Assembly: GCA_013054445.1 (NCBI GenBank) | Contig: JAAMPI010001283.1 | Location: forward strand, 1 to 16,532 | DNA: 16,532 bases | Reading direction: 5' to 3' | Origin: Cudoniella acicularis | Lineage: Eukaryota > Ascomycota > Leotiomycetes > Helotiales > Helotiaceae | Shown: piece after piece, positions 1-10,015 of the stretch | How the letters are laid out: the number at the start of each line of letters is the position of its first letter | Position numbering within the stretch: the stretch's first letter is position 1 | Notes under the pieces: generated by a model | Database searches by the model: none | Seen by the model: the letters and a program-made list of their open reading frames with translations, nothing else | Told to the model about the DNA's origin: nothing | Position numbers and translations under genes: made by a program

Positions 1-359
1 TGCTCCTCCGGCTGCTTGTCATGATCATTAACCATGCTCGGCGGCTTCGGATACTTCAAATGCCTTTTAGCCCCCACTACCTCCTCATAGGAAGCCACTC
101 TTTCCGCCTCCACCACCCCTTCATAATAAGACACTCTTCCCCCCTCCTCCATTTCTGCACTCCAATTTCTCTCTTCTTGCTGCTGCTGCTGCTTTTCGTG
201 CCCACAAACCACACCAGGCACGTCTGGATCCTGCAGCTGTCTTCTAGGATCCACCACCCCCTCACAAAAAGACATTCTTCCCTCCTCCACTTCCGGACAC
301 CAATCCCTCTGCTCCTGTTGCTGCTTGTCGTGTCCATAAACCACACTGGGCGGCTCCGG
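1..359 (-). repeat. Imperfect coding tandem repeat in the cytoplasmic tail of the rhodopsin-like gene
   Basis: Three diverged copies of a unit are read on the minus strand. Each contains a proline-rich start, a V-V/M-V core, H-D/E-K and a glutamine run. Copies begin at 359 (PEPPSVVYGHDKQQQEQ), 227 (PDVPGVVCGHEKQQQQQ) and 50 (PKPPSMVNDHDKQPEE). Spacings are 132 and 177 bases, both multiples of three, so copy number can change without breaking the frame. A CTG/CAG-type run near 180-195 encodes the longest glutamine stretch. The repeat may continue past the left edge. Confidence 0.65.
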
Positions 360-1773
360 ATCTTCCAAATGCCTTTTAAAATATTTCGGAAAATGGTGTT
401 TGATAAGTGGTTTCAGGCTCGGAAGACAGGCACAAATAATACCTGTGTGAAGCTCAAGAAGACTGAATTTTTTGTTAGGTCATATATTTGAAATATAATT
501 GGAAGAAGGGTGAAGGGAAAAGAGGGCGTACATCCAAACAATATTCTTCGGAAAATGCCACGTGATATCCCACCCCTTTATTTTATGCCCCAGAACCGCG
601 AGGCGACCCATACTAATTATACAGACGCTGTGACGGCACCTCATATCAGCACATGGATCAATAAACCCCCCTTTTTTCCACCAGGGTTCCATGAAAAAAA
701 AACCCTTGAAAATGAAAACTCACAAAAGACCCCGTCATAAGCACCACCAAAACCCCCATCTTCTTCCTCCCCGGCAAACTAAGCGGCGCAAGCAACCAAA
801 CCGGCAAGAACAACATAACTAAATCCACCGCCGCATTAATTGCGGTTGTCGCAAGAAAATTCGCAGGAATATTGATACAATTTCGCACCTGCGTTGGGTC
901 CATTTCCCAATAGAGAGACATAGGAGCACAGATGTAGAAAGGAGTGAGAAAGATGCAGGTGCAGTAACTGAAAGTGGTGAAGAGGAGGATGTAGATTGTT
1001 ATGCGCAGGGTGCGAGTGCGGGTGATGGAGAGGCGTAGGTATGAGGGAGGAGGATGGAGGTTTTGGTGAAGAAGGTGCCGAGGCCGAGGAGATTTGGCCG
1101 ATTATGAGGCGTCCTGGGAGGAAGTTAGCATTGTTGAACTTCCTTAGCTAGAAATACGATTTGCAAATTCTGTGGAGGGATGGAAGTTGTAGTTATTTTG
1201 TGGAAGGCAAGAAAATAATGGGGCAACGTACCCGCATAAATGCCTTAAAATTCTCAAGTGGAACATTCCATATATGAACCCCAACTCCATTTCTTATCTC
1301 TATCAACAATGTTAGCAACCTACTATATAAATTAATCTCATTCGAATAACCTACGATAAATCTGCAAACTCGAATACGTAATTGAAAATATCTACCCATC
1401 GAAACAATCAGCAAAGCTCCCTAAAAACACACCTTAGAACAAAAAATAAAAGGAATAAAACATACAAATCCTAAAATAATCGAATCTACACAACACAACC
1501 AAATCAGCACACATTCCACTTTACAACATTGGCCCTCCTCGGGAAGAAAAGGAGAAACTCACAATCATCAAACCCCAACCTCTTAACAATAAACCTCTTC
1601 GTATACAACCTCGCCACCAAAAATATCAGAGAGAAGAACGGAAGCACAATCGCGGCTGTTATCAATCCACAAGCATCTGACCCTGGATTAACGAAGTTAG
1701 GCGTAACTCCATTCGGCGGGGGAGCTGCAGCGATGATTGTTGATTCCGCCGTGTTCGTATTCGTTGTCGACAT
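1..1773 (-). pseudogene. Fungal rhodopsin-domain (PTH11/SAT4-like) membrane protein, probably broken, runs off left edge
   Basis: This is a seven-helix fungal integral membrane protein of the rhodopsin-like family (Pfam Rhodop_fungal type, inferred from memory); members are often surface sensors. The start at 1773 sits in good context (A at -3). Exon 1 (1773-1563) gives a typical N-terminus with NGVTPNFVNP, ARLYTKRFIV and GFDD, then a GTGAGT donor. Later pieces in family order are GVGVHIWNVPL (near 1270), TFFTKTSILL (near 1060), PMSLYWEMDPTQVRNC, NAAVDLVMLFLPVWLL, then GIICACLPSLKPL after a clean intron at 463-531. A good intron also spans 1170-1231. The pieces do not join cleanly: there is an in-frame TAA at 1125-1127, a one-base frame change near 1040-1055, and a one-base mismatch across the intron between 724 and about 628. 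This suggests decay. Unresolved introns or sequence errors are the alternatives. The family call is firm (about 0.85); the broken status is less so. Confidence 0.6.
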
Positions 1774-3365
1774 TGTTTGGGAGGCCTGGTGCCTGGTTGG
1801 GGGGCTTTGGCCGAAGACGGAAACTGATTAGGGAGGTAAATAAACATGAGAACTTTGTAGATAGTAGATATGATAAAAACACCATCGTGTCATAAATAAA
1901 TAATGCATATATTTCGTGAATAAAGAAAGAAGGCAAGAAACGAACGATGAGAACACCGCGACACGCGAGATCGATATACATTGCCAAGAAAAAGGTCATA
2001 GAACCTAAATAAGATCTTACCTAAAATAACGACATCTGGAGCCCGAATACAGAGTGTATTGCGCGTGACGGGACGGATGCCAAGAACAGGCAGATGTTGT
2101 GCGATTCATCAATTATATGACAGCCCACCCGACAAGGAAAGACACCACCAGCACTTGTTCGTTTCGTCAGCCTTTGAAAAACGCTAATAATTCGTCGATT
2201 GAAACCCGTCGATATTATTTCCAGCGTAGCGATATATTCGTCTTTCGTCTGCGAGCCAAGAGGAGAGGATGGGAAACAGCAAAACACGATCGCGATACCG
2301 AGGACTCGATGCGAGAAAAGAAAGACGCAATCCTTAACCTCTCTCCCTCCCTCCTCCCGCCACATGGCATGTTCCCCCCCTTCTAGACGCCGCACTGCCG
2401 CCTAACCACATACATCAAAGGAAGGATGAGACAAGGGACAAGGCAGACCTACCCACTCACTTATGAGTAGCTAGCGAACCAGAATGCTTGACCACTCTAA
2501 AGTAGTACAGGGCGAATAAGGCACAGCCCAGGAGTCCGGATTTGGATCATACCTTGAAACATTAAACGTTCCCAATACGTCGGGTCGTTATCTTTGCGGG
2601 TAAATTCCACGAGGTGACGAGTGATCCCCTTTAAAACCTTATTTCCCTCCCTCATCTCCCCCTTTCCCCGAAAATCTCCTATTTACGCAACGAAATCAAT
2701 CCTACACTCCCAACTTTTCAACTTCCAAACTTCCCAGTCCCATAACGCGTTCTCGCTCTCCGAAAATTCTCAGAATCTTTATTGACGAGGATAACAACAA
2801 CGCATAACCCCCCCACCAAAGAGGCCTCCCAATATTCCCTCCCACTGTGCCGCGCACAAGCGATAGGATAATATATCCGCGTTTCATCCGAATGAAAAAG
2901 GTTACACGAGAGGTTACACTGCCTACCACAAGGCTGAAAATATAAGTGCATGCGTGCATGAACTCCAGATTTACCGGTAACCTGTCGTAAGGCAGAGCAA
3001 AGCGGGACGGCATTTTGAAACTGCGAAGGTAGAGAGTATGGACGTGCGATTACTACTTGTAGAGCTCTGCTCGCTGTTTGTGAGTTTGAGACTTGGAGAC
3101 TTGGGGTTGCGGGTGCGCTGTGTGAGATCTCGATGGGAGGGAGGTGGCTGGGTAGTTCATGCTTCCGGAACTTGGTGGAAGGGACCAGAGAAAAGTGGCA
3201 GACCAGGACTACTGGATCACAGGTATGGAGGTAGGATTTGTGAAAACACGAAAGACAGACAACTGGCACGCGGTAAACAGAATAGACAGAACAGATATTA
3301 AAATTCTACGCCTCAACGCCCCAAGGCCCAATTCTTCGAGCAAAACTCCAAAAAAATGACATACC
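1774..3365. other. Gene-free stretch, 1.6 kb
   Basis: I see no supportable gene here. It should hold the upstream control region of the rhodopsin-like gene (starting at 1773, minus) and the 3' flank of the receptor-like gene ending at 3366. Two pyrimidine-rich tracts stand out, at about 2338-2385 and 2640-2700, a composition common in fungal promoters. An open frame of 183 codons on the minus strand (2718-3269) lacks an ATG at its start and shows no protein-like pattern, so I do not call it. Confidence 0.5.
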
Positions 3366-4857
3366 TCAACCCCTTGGATTAAACCTCGCATTACCCAATT
3401 CCGTCAGCCCACTCGTCCCATCCATCTCAATCGGCAGCCCCATCCCCGCCTCAGCCGTCCACTCCGGTGCCTCCAATTCCATCTTCATCTCCCCATGCAA
3501 CATCGGCGTTGTCGCCTCCTCCTGCTCCTCCTTATCTTTAACCTCCCTCTGCTCCTTCAACCTCATATTCAGTAATATGTGATCGTTGGCTGCGCCGCGT
3601 CTCCTCTTCTGGACCCTCTTCCGCCAGAGGATGAAGCAGAGCCATATTCCGGTTGGGATGGCGATTACCACAGCGATCACGGCGATGATGATGAGATCTA
3701 AGACGGTGTTGCTGATTCCGATGTCATCGTCGGAATTTGATGATGAAGTTGCAGATGGTAAATCTTCGGGTTCGCGGCTGCCCGCTTGGATGGTAGAGGC
3801 TCGGGCACAAGTCATCAATGCTTCTGCACCATCGAGGTTGAATGTGCGGTTTTGATATGCTGCTGGGAAGAGCGTTGTGATGATAGGAACCACCTGCTGA
3901 GTCCCATTGTCGTAGTTGATCGATACCAGAGTGTTGTTTGAAATACCATAATTCCCCCATTGTGCCATCAATGTCTGGTTTGTATTTGTGCTAGATTTCG
4001 AGTTGGGAAGTGTTGATTCATCGAATGTGCATTGGTTTGCGAGGTTTGAATCGGGACCTGTAAGAGCTTTGGGAGCGTTAGCAGAGCATTGTAACGGGAC
4101 TGAAATGGTTCTCAAACTTACTAGAACTGGTGATTGCGCCATAGGCAAGGTTCGTAGAAGCTCCTCCCCATGTCATATCTGATCCAACAAACTCAGAGCA
4201 TGCGCTTGGAACCGCGCCTTCCGCCGTCAACACGTTGAGTACTCTGCTGCATATACTGGGTAGGATCCCATCTGTCAAATTATCTGCAACGGATCAGCTC
4301 TATCAGTCTAAAATCTCTAAAATTCTGAACTCACTTGTCTGAGACCTCGTCAAATAATAACCCGCATTCGCAGCCTGTGTTGTCAAAGCCGAAACACAAT
4401 CGGCACTGAACAATGAATGACAGTCTCCAGTATCGTTTTGCCCTCTAAGAATCATGTTCGCCGGCAAGCCATTGAAATAGAAGGCGCAACCACTGTAAGG
4501 GCTGCTCGTTGTGCGAAGATCTGTCCATGATGGCGTACCAAGAAATAAACTGCTCGTCACATTGCTGGTTTGTGACGATGTGTCGTATGATTGCGCGACT
4601 TGTATTGTCCATGAAAGAAAAGGGTCATCACCTGGCTGGGTCGCAGATCCATTGACCTGTGGGCTCCCAACAAGCCCACCGACCTCAGCGTTATAAGTCG
4701 TTGTAGCATTGGCAGAGGTGAAGATGGCGGCGCAATCAGAACCTGCTGTTGACGCCGTCGTGTTTTGCGCAATGTTCAGACCAAATGGATATGCATTCTG
4801 CGCGGATGTGACACCACAATATACCAAAAGAGCGATATGAAGATAATGAAATACCAT
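3366..4857 (-). CDS. Receptor-like single-pass membrane glycoprotein, function unknown, three exons
   Basis: The proposed exons are 4857-4335, 4283-4122 and 4057-3366, giving 458 residues. Introns are 4284-4334 (GTGAGT donor, GTTGCAG acceptor) and 4058-4121 (GTAAGT donor, GCTAAC branch, CTTACAG acceptor); both joins keep frame and remove stops. The start is an ATG with A at -3. An N-terminal signal peptide ends near AQNAYPFG (about residue 20). The ectodomain (to about 345) has eight cysteines, enough for four disulfides, and about ten N-x-S/T sites. One membrane helix follows (about 346-373, TVLDLIIIAVIAVV...LCFILW). A basic stop-transfer stretch RKRVQKRRR then leads into a charged, glutamate-rich tail of about 80 residues. 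The predicted topology is type I, outside-in, at the plasma membrane. I do not recognise a named domain. The layout resembles fungal wall-sensor-like hypothetical proteins, but no WSC cysteine pattern is evident. Confidence 0.85.
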
Positions 4858-5923
4858 AATGAAATAAGTTCTGTCTTGTCGTACAAGATGACGACGATCT
4901 CTTTTTACGAGATAACCTTATACATGTACCTGCTTTTAATCAACGCGACCGAGCGCGTTTCCCTTTTTGACCCTTCCTTGTTTCATCTCAGGACTTTCAG
5001 CAGTGTCAGCACTTGCGTTTTAGGGTGTTGTCCGTTGGCCAGGGCTGAAATGGTAATTTTCCACGAGGTGTTCATCCAATGAAATTCTCGCTGTCGTACA
5101 ATATTATCAGAGCGGCGGCGCAGGATTTGCTTCGAAGGGGACTAAAACTTAAAAGAGGGGGGCAACAGGTATGGGGTACAAGTATAGAACAGCGTGCCAT
5201 CCCGATGTCTTGGTTCATCGCCATGATTGATTCACAAATCTTCCGCATTCCCTTGAAGCTGGAAAAGAATTCAAAATGATGATTCTCGCTAGACGTGGGC
5301 GTGCTGGTCGTCGACAAGGATTTCCTTTCGGGATCTAACCTCGGCAGTCTTACATGAATAGCCCCTAGGATAGTTGGCCCCCACCCCTATTTCCGATGAA
5401 GGACTTGGTGAGCATAGCGCACAGCTAGGCCCTCAAACTCTTTTAAAGGCTTGCCGTCACTGCTGTGCCGTTGCTCCTTCTAACGCTGACAGCATCCCGT
5501 TGCATCCTGTTGCCCAGAAACGGACATGTCGGAGCAAGGTTTTGTCCAGGTCATCGTCAGCTGCTCCTCGTCTACGTATTCGGTATGCTCTTATTCGGCA
5601 ACACCAACGAGTGCGAAGATACGCACACCGCACACCGCACAGCCTTATGGCCCCGGAACGGGCGGAGAATCATCATTTGCCGACCTTCGTCAGCCTTGAA
5701 GGATCCAGCTGATTGGCTATTCCATCTAATGAGAAGAGGTGCCGCATTTGCGCATTCGCGCATTCGGATTTCGTATCGTCCGTATAGAAAATTGTTGTGA
5801 GTTGTTTCTTGTGTTTGCTAAAATTTTCGTTTTCATTTCTTTGAGTCTGTCAATCTCCCTGTGCCAAAATGTTTTTCATTTGAAGAAGTGCTATATATTG
5901 AGCTTGCGACTGCACTGTCTGAA
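4858..5923. other. Divergent intergenic region, 1.07 kb
   Basis: This lies between two divergently transcribed genes, the receptor-like gene (minus, start 4857) and the small membrane protein gene (plus, start 5924), so it should contain both promoters. Open frames inside it (5072-5317 minus, 5374-5712 and 5465-5800 plus) begin at non-ATG codons or look random. The last 120 bases before 5924 are T-rich and C/T-rich, as is common for fungal 5' leaders. I see no other structure. Confidence 0.5.
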
Positions 5924-6724
5924 ATGGTCACCGACATGGTGACCCTCTTTTCATTCCTTGCTGAAGGGGGCTGGATGTTGTTGTTGCAACTTTCTCTAGT
6001 GCGAATCCAATTCTACAATAGGCAAAACCCGAGAAGAAAGCCGCTCACTTCTCTGGAAATCTGTTTTGTGGTAGCTCTTTTGTGGACCTTGTTCATCACA
6101 CTTCAATCTGCTTTCCGCTTCGCCATTTCCCTGGTTGGATGGATATTGTTCAGTTCGGACGGCGGCCCTCAATTGAGCGGTGAACAAAACCATCAAGCAA
6201 GATATATTCCTGGTTATCTGTTTTACAAAGTTTTGGCAACATTGCTCATTCACCAAGGGGTGAACTTCTTGTTGGAAACTGTGGTCCCGTTATGGAGAGA
6301 GGTCAATCACGATTCGGATGGAGTTCGCCAAAAGGTCAAAGTCCGGATTGGTGAAATATCGGAATTCCTTCGAGATACCAACTGGGGGAAATTTTTGAAC
6401 TCGAGTATCTTCCCGGACCAGAGGCCCAGAATCCAGGAAAACAGCCAAATGATCAGCCTCAAGAGGAATCAATACGACGATCCCATAGAAGGGCAGCGGA
6501 TACTCAATTGGAGCATTACGATTGACAAGAATGCCTTGGCTGAGATGATGGAAACCCTTGGGCCACCTGGTGGATTTGGAGAGATGGGATTTAATGTTTC
6601 AAGAGAGTGTGTTCGATTCGAAGCAATGGGACCAAAGACGAGATTCAACTTGACATTCGAGGTTAATAATCCGGTGAACGACAAACCAGCAAAGAAGTTA
6701 AGGAAAAAGAAGGCTTCGGGTTGA
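5924..6724 (+). CDS. Predicted multi-pass membrane protein, unknown function
   Basis: A single exon gives 266 residues when the first ATG (5924, G at -3, G at +4) is used; the open frame reaches upstream to 5861 only through a GTG. A second ATG at codon 5 is an equally reasonable start. Hydrophobic segments lie at about 5-27 (TLFSFLAEGGWMLLLQLSLV), 44-76 (ICFVVALLWTLFITLQSAF and onward, possibly one long or two short helices) and 97-123 (YLFYKVLATLLIHQGVNFLL). The remaining 140 residues are soluble and end in a lysine-rich tail (KKLRKKKASG), which would suit a cytosolic face. I do not recognise the family. No intron is needed. Being over 260 codons without a stop, and having ordered hydrophobic segments, supports a real gene. 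Confidence 0.65.
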   Translation: MVTDMVTLFSFLAEGGWMLLLQLSLVRIQFYNRQNPRRKPLTSLEICFVVALLWTLFITLQSAFRFAISLVGWILFSSDGGPQLSGEQNHQARYIPGYLFYKVLATLLIHQGVNFLLETVVPLWREVNHDSDGVRQKVKVRIGEISEFLRDTNWGKFLNSSIFPDQRPRIQENSQMISLKRNQYDDPIEGQRILNWSITIDKNALAEMMETLGPPGGFGEMGFNVSRECVRFEAMGPKTRFNLTFEVNNPVNDKPAKKLRKKKASG

Positions 6725-7883
6725 GGACTGCAGCATACGGTGGAAGGCGACCAAACTTTGGAGGCAAGGACGCAGCAATTGCAGAGGTATGTGCGAAAAT
6801 GAGGCGCTTCCTCGAATTGTCTAGGTCTGTGGATGCAATAGGCAGTCCCCGCTTGAAAATGCTACCTACCTTCCTCGCCGAGTTTTTGCGACAGCTTGTA
6901 TATTTAGTCGCTCATGAATATCCGAAATATTCAACATCGGCCGAACCATTCAAGGCAATTTTGCCTACACACCAACGCCAAGCCCAAATTTTAATTCTGG
7001 CTGCGTACCCGCGGAGTGGAAATTCTGGTGGTTGATAAAACTGGTAGTAATGCCTCTTTCACGTGCCCTTTGCTCTCACGATGCACTTGCAAACCTAGGA
7101 AACTTAGGCTTTCATCGTTTGGCAGATTGCACTTCTGAAATTCATTCTGTGCAGCTTGAGGGAAAAGCTGTTGAAGGCTAGCGGTAATGGAAGGGAATTA
7201 TCGATTATTTCCGCCCATTGGTGAACGCAAGAGATTTTCTAGATCGAGGAAAACTGGCCGGTGGATTATAGATCTGGATTGGATTCTGGAATCGACAGAA
7301 GGACTATAAGGGAGGTGACACCTAGGCAGCATTTTGGACGGCGGCATAGATGAATTTTCTATCAGCTAAGGCTTTCCATTGGAAGGCTTGTCGGATAGTG
7401 CTTGTGTATAAGGTGGAGGTTAGAGTACAGAGAGTGCTTTGCGATAAGGTACATGCAGCACGGATGGTGAGCCGTTCAGTGTTGTCTGATCGTTGCGATC
7501 AGAAATATAGGTCAAGGAGGCCGGAGGGGGTTCAAACATTTTGTCTTATTTTTCGAGTTGTTTTGAAAATCTAATTAATGCGTAAAGGCCTTCTAGTTAA
7601 CTCGTCTTTGCATTCTCTCTTTTCTGACGTTCTGTGGGGTTGAGATTGTACCGGTAGCGCGATGAAAGAAGCTCTTGCGGCATGTTTTCTCATAGACCAG
7701 CTTGACGAGCAGCCCGCCACTGCCTCCGAGGGTTCGTTGAATCAAACACAATTGAAGGATGGATGTTAGAAACGTTGAAGAATAGAAATGTTTGCTGTTG
7801 TTGAGTTTTAAGCTTCCGGTGTGTCATGTGATCTCACGAGAGTTTCGCGCTAAATTAAATGCTATTATATGCTTTCCCTTCGC
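6725..7883. other. Gene-free stretch, 1.16 kb
   Basis: I see no supportable gene here. The open frame at 6721-7035 starts with TTG and directly follows the stop of the membrane protein gene; it could be a missed 3' exon but shows no convincing splice pair. A short open frame at 7350-7574 (ATG, 74 codons) has no protein-like features. A perfect 7-base inverted repeat with a 3-base loop (CTGATCG/CGATCAG) lies at 7486-7502, too small to interpret. Confidence 0.45.
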
Positions 7884-8234
7884 ATGTTTGAAGTCGACCA
7901 CCTCCACAACCCCATCGCAATGGAATATCTTGGTAAGTAATCCATCGCCTTTACAAATTTATCCCTCCACGAATGTTCGAAGCCCGCACTTACTTCCAAT
8001 ACAGTAAATCTTTTAGAGCTCAAATGCAGAGATGATACCCAGCTTCGAAGAATCAAAGTTCAAAACATACTGTGCACATCGCTTTCCTGCCAATTTCCCT
8101 ACCGAACCTTCCACGAATACCTTTCAGGTTGGACATGCGAACGGACCGATCCTTTCTTCGAGGGTTCACGGATATGTCTTTTATTTTTTTTAAATTTAAC
8201 ATTTTCAACAACTCTCATCCTTCTAACTAATTAA
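7884..8234 (+). CDS. Possible two-exon small gene, hypothetical
   Basis: An ATG at 7884 opens a frame that ends at a strong donor, GTAAGT, at 7933. A matching acceptor, TTCCAATACAG, ends at 8004. Joining 7884-7932 to 8005-8234 preserves frame and gives 92 residues, starting MFEVDHLHNPIAMEYL and ending at TAA. The second exon is 230 bases without a stop in that frame. The product has charged N-terminal residues and a hydrophobic C-terminus (ICLLFFLNLTFSTTLILLTN), so it could be tail-anchored. It ends 20 bases before the convergent HET gene. I do not recognise it. The splice signals are the main evidence. The T-rich end may be a 3' flank read as protein, so this is a weak call. Confidence 0.28.
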
Positions 8235-8254
8235 ACTGCCTCCCAAGAGAGCTT

Positions 8255-10015
8255 TCATCCCATCAGTTGATACGCAGTAGCGATATCCACATAGATATTA
8301 ATTCGCTCCGTAGAGTGAATGAAGTTAAGATGCGTTGTCCCAAATACCCTCTCCCTTTTCGCGTTCCTATCTTTGACCGCTCGAGCCTTATGTCGATTTT
8401 CAGCGGCAGCAGCAGTTCCGATTACCCTGAACCCCCCTTCCTGCTTGCGAACCACAATAGCTTTCTCAGTCCCGTGAACCAAGCAGATGTAATCGCCAAC
8501 TCTCGTCTCCGATGGCGCAAGACCAATTTTACCAGGCGAGGCCTCGCCATGATCCCCAACTCCCCCAAGCAAGAAAAGTCTGGGATTCTTAGAATTCGGT
8601 TCAGAATCTCCAGACACGACAGAACTGTCACCGTCTACCTTCCAACACTTCCGCTCAGGATAGAGCAAACGATGAGGCGTTTCAGGTTGGGGGACAGAAA
8701 TGTCCCTGTCAAACGATTCCACAATACTCAAATCTTCATCCTCAACCTCTTCTAAGAGGTTTAAGAACAGTTCACTTTCTTCTCTTGCTGAAGGCAGTTC
8801 GTCCATAAACAGGTAGCGGTTAATATCGGCTTTCCAAGAGGCCATCGCTTTGAGATTTGAAAAGACTTCTTGGTAGGTGGGACCTAGTCGAATAATTTTC
8901 CCAGAAACGCGTGCCGGGATCAAAATTTCGGCACGTTGGAGTCTGCTCTCCCCGTCCTGATTGACTTCGAGTAATGGAGAGATATCACGGACAACTTCCT
9001 CCGCAGTCGCGATTCCTGGTCCTCCGAGTAGCTCTTGGACAATTCTTCCAAAGTACAGTATATCGATGTCAGGTCCTGTATCAGAGCCTTCTTCAGGTTG
9101 GCTCGCGTTCTTGAATCTGATCACATCCTTCCACACCTCATAAAGACTCTTCCCGTAGTCCATAGGGAAGCCTTCCTGGCAATCGACAGCCAGCCCAACG
9201 AAACCATAGATATGGTCCCTTGGTTCTTTGCACAGAGAGTCTCGGTGAGTCTCAATCAAAGCTTGCAGCTTATGACCGTTCGAATATTTCTCATCGAGCT
9301 GTTTCTGCAGTCTGACCGGCAGACTATCCTGAAGCTCTTCACTGGTCCGAATGCTCTGAATGAACGTGGACCATTCAGTCTTATAAGTGCCATAATGAAC
9401 AACAAGCCTCCTTGCAAGCCCAACTTCTTGGATAATCCAGACTCTTTTCCAGTACGGACTATCGCACAAGGTTCGCAACAAAGCATTATAATCGTCTTGG
9501 TTGAAGAAAGTCCCTTTCTTGACGATGTTCTCGTCCAAGCTCCACTGTTGTTCAGTTCTTTGGTCTAGGACACCTAGCCAGACCAAGACGGTCTGTGCAC
9601 GCATATAGATAAACGGCATGATGCCAATCTGCTGGTTCTTCTCGGGGACGTCTGATTGATTAATACAAATCGCATCGATCCAAAGAACTCTCTCTTCAGA
9701 AGGATGTCGGAGGTGTATTAAAGCATCGAAGAGATTTTGCCCAACACCGAAGATCATTGCATCGATCATGATTCCGCGGCGAACGGTGTCGTCCCCCCAG
9801 GTGTACGAGAGGGCTTCATATCGCGGCTTCTGCGCGAATGTGACATGGCGTAATCTGCAATTGACTGAGGCACTCGAGCTTTCGGCTGGATCGAGGAAGA
9901 GAAGTCGGATGCCGTCGACTGAAGTGTCAATTGGCCTGTACTCAAAATAGGAAGGAATCGCCGAAGGCTTCTCGATAGGAGGAGTGTGGTTGACGAGCGG
10001 GCCTTTCCGCTCCAT
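8255..10015 (-). CDS. HET-domain (heterokaryon incompatibility) protein
   Basis: This is an intact single-exon gene of 586 residues starting at the ATG at 10015 (G at -3); the open frame extends four codons further only through a TTG. HET-family marks appear in order: YEALSYTWG (66-74), LWIDAICINQ (111-120), MRAQTVLVWLG (138-148), RVWIIQE (191-197) and RDHIYGFVGLA (266-276). The C-terminal part carries the usual VGDYICLVHG and GGFRVIGTA stretch near the end. HET domains (PF06985) trigger growth arrest or cell death when incompatible fungal cells fuse; some members serve other signalling roles. The domain sits at the N-terminus with no obvious NACHT, ankyrin or WD repeats after it, so the C-terminal part is of unknown role. 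No internal stop is present, in contrast to the decayed genes upstream. The partner that would activate it cannot be read from sequence. Confidence 0.93.
   Translation of the reverse strand: MERKGPLVNHTPPIEKPSAIPSYFEYRPIDTSVDGIRLLFLDPAESSSASVNCRLRHVTFAQKPRYEALSYTWGDDTVRRGIMIDAMIFGVGQNLFDALIHLRHPSEERVLWIDAICINQSDVPEKNQQIGIMPFIYMRAQTVLVWLGVLDQRTEQQWSLDENIVKKGTFFNQDDYNALLRTLCDSPYWKRVWIIQEVGLARRLVVHYGTYKTEWSTFIQSIRTSEELQDSLPVRLQKQLDEKYSNGHKLQALIETHRDSLCKEPRDHIYGFVGLAVDCQEGFPMDYGKSLYEVWKDVIRFKNASQPEEGSDTGPDIDILYFGRIVQELLGGPGIATAEEVVRDISPLLEVNQDGESRLQRAEILIPARVSGKIIRLGPTYQEVFSNLKAMASWKADINRYLFMDELPSAREESELFLNLLEEVEDEDLSIVESFDRDISVPQPETPHRLLYPERKCWKVDGDSSVVSGDSEPNSKNPRLFLLGGVGDHGEASPGKIGLAPSETRVGDYICLVHGTEKAIVVRKQEGGFRVIGTAAAAENRHKARAVKDRNAKRERVFGTTHLNFIHSTERINIYVDIATAYQLMG

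Noticed and set aside
21..491. 156-codon open frame on the plus strand
   Set aside because: It is the antisense of the repeated tail of the rhodopsin-like gene, whose family motifs and intron are on the minus strand.
2718..3269. 183-codon open frame on the minus strand
   Set aside because: It begins with GTG, has no early ATG, overlaps another open frame (2702-3013) and reads as compositionally random protein in a promoter-like region.
5072..5317. 81-codon minus-strand open frame
   Set aside because: It starts at TTG, has no ATG near its start, and lies between divergent promoters.
5374..5800. Two overlapping plus-strand open frames of about 110 codons
   Set aside because: They have no convincing start context, overlap in different frames and show no domain or membrane pattern.
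7486..7502. Short inverted repeat CTGATCG/CGATCAG as a possible terminator or binding site
   Set aside because: A 7-base stem is expected by chance in a window of this size, and fungal transcription does not end at such hairpins.
9035..9568. 177-codon plus-strand open frame
   Set aside because: It is a shadow of the HET gene, which has the family motifs on the minus strand in the same interval.
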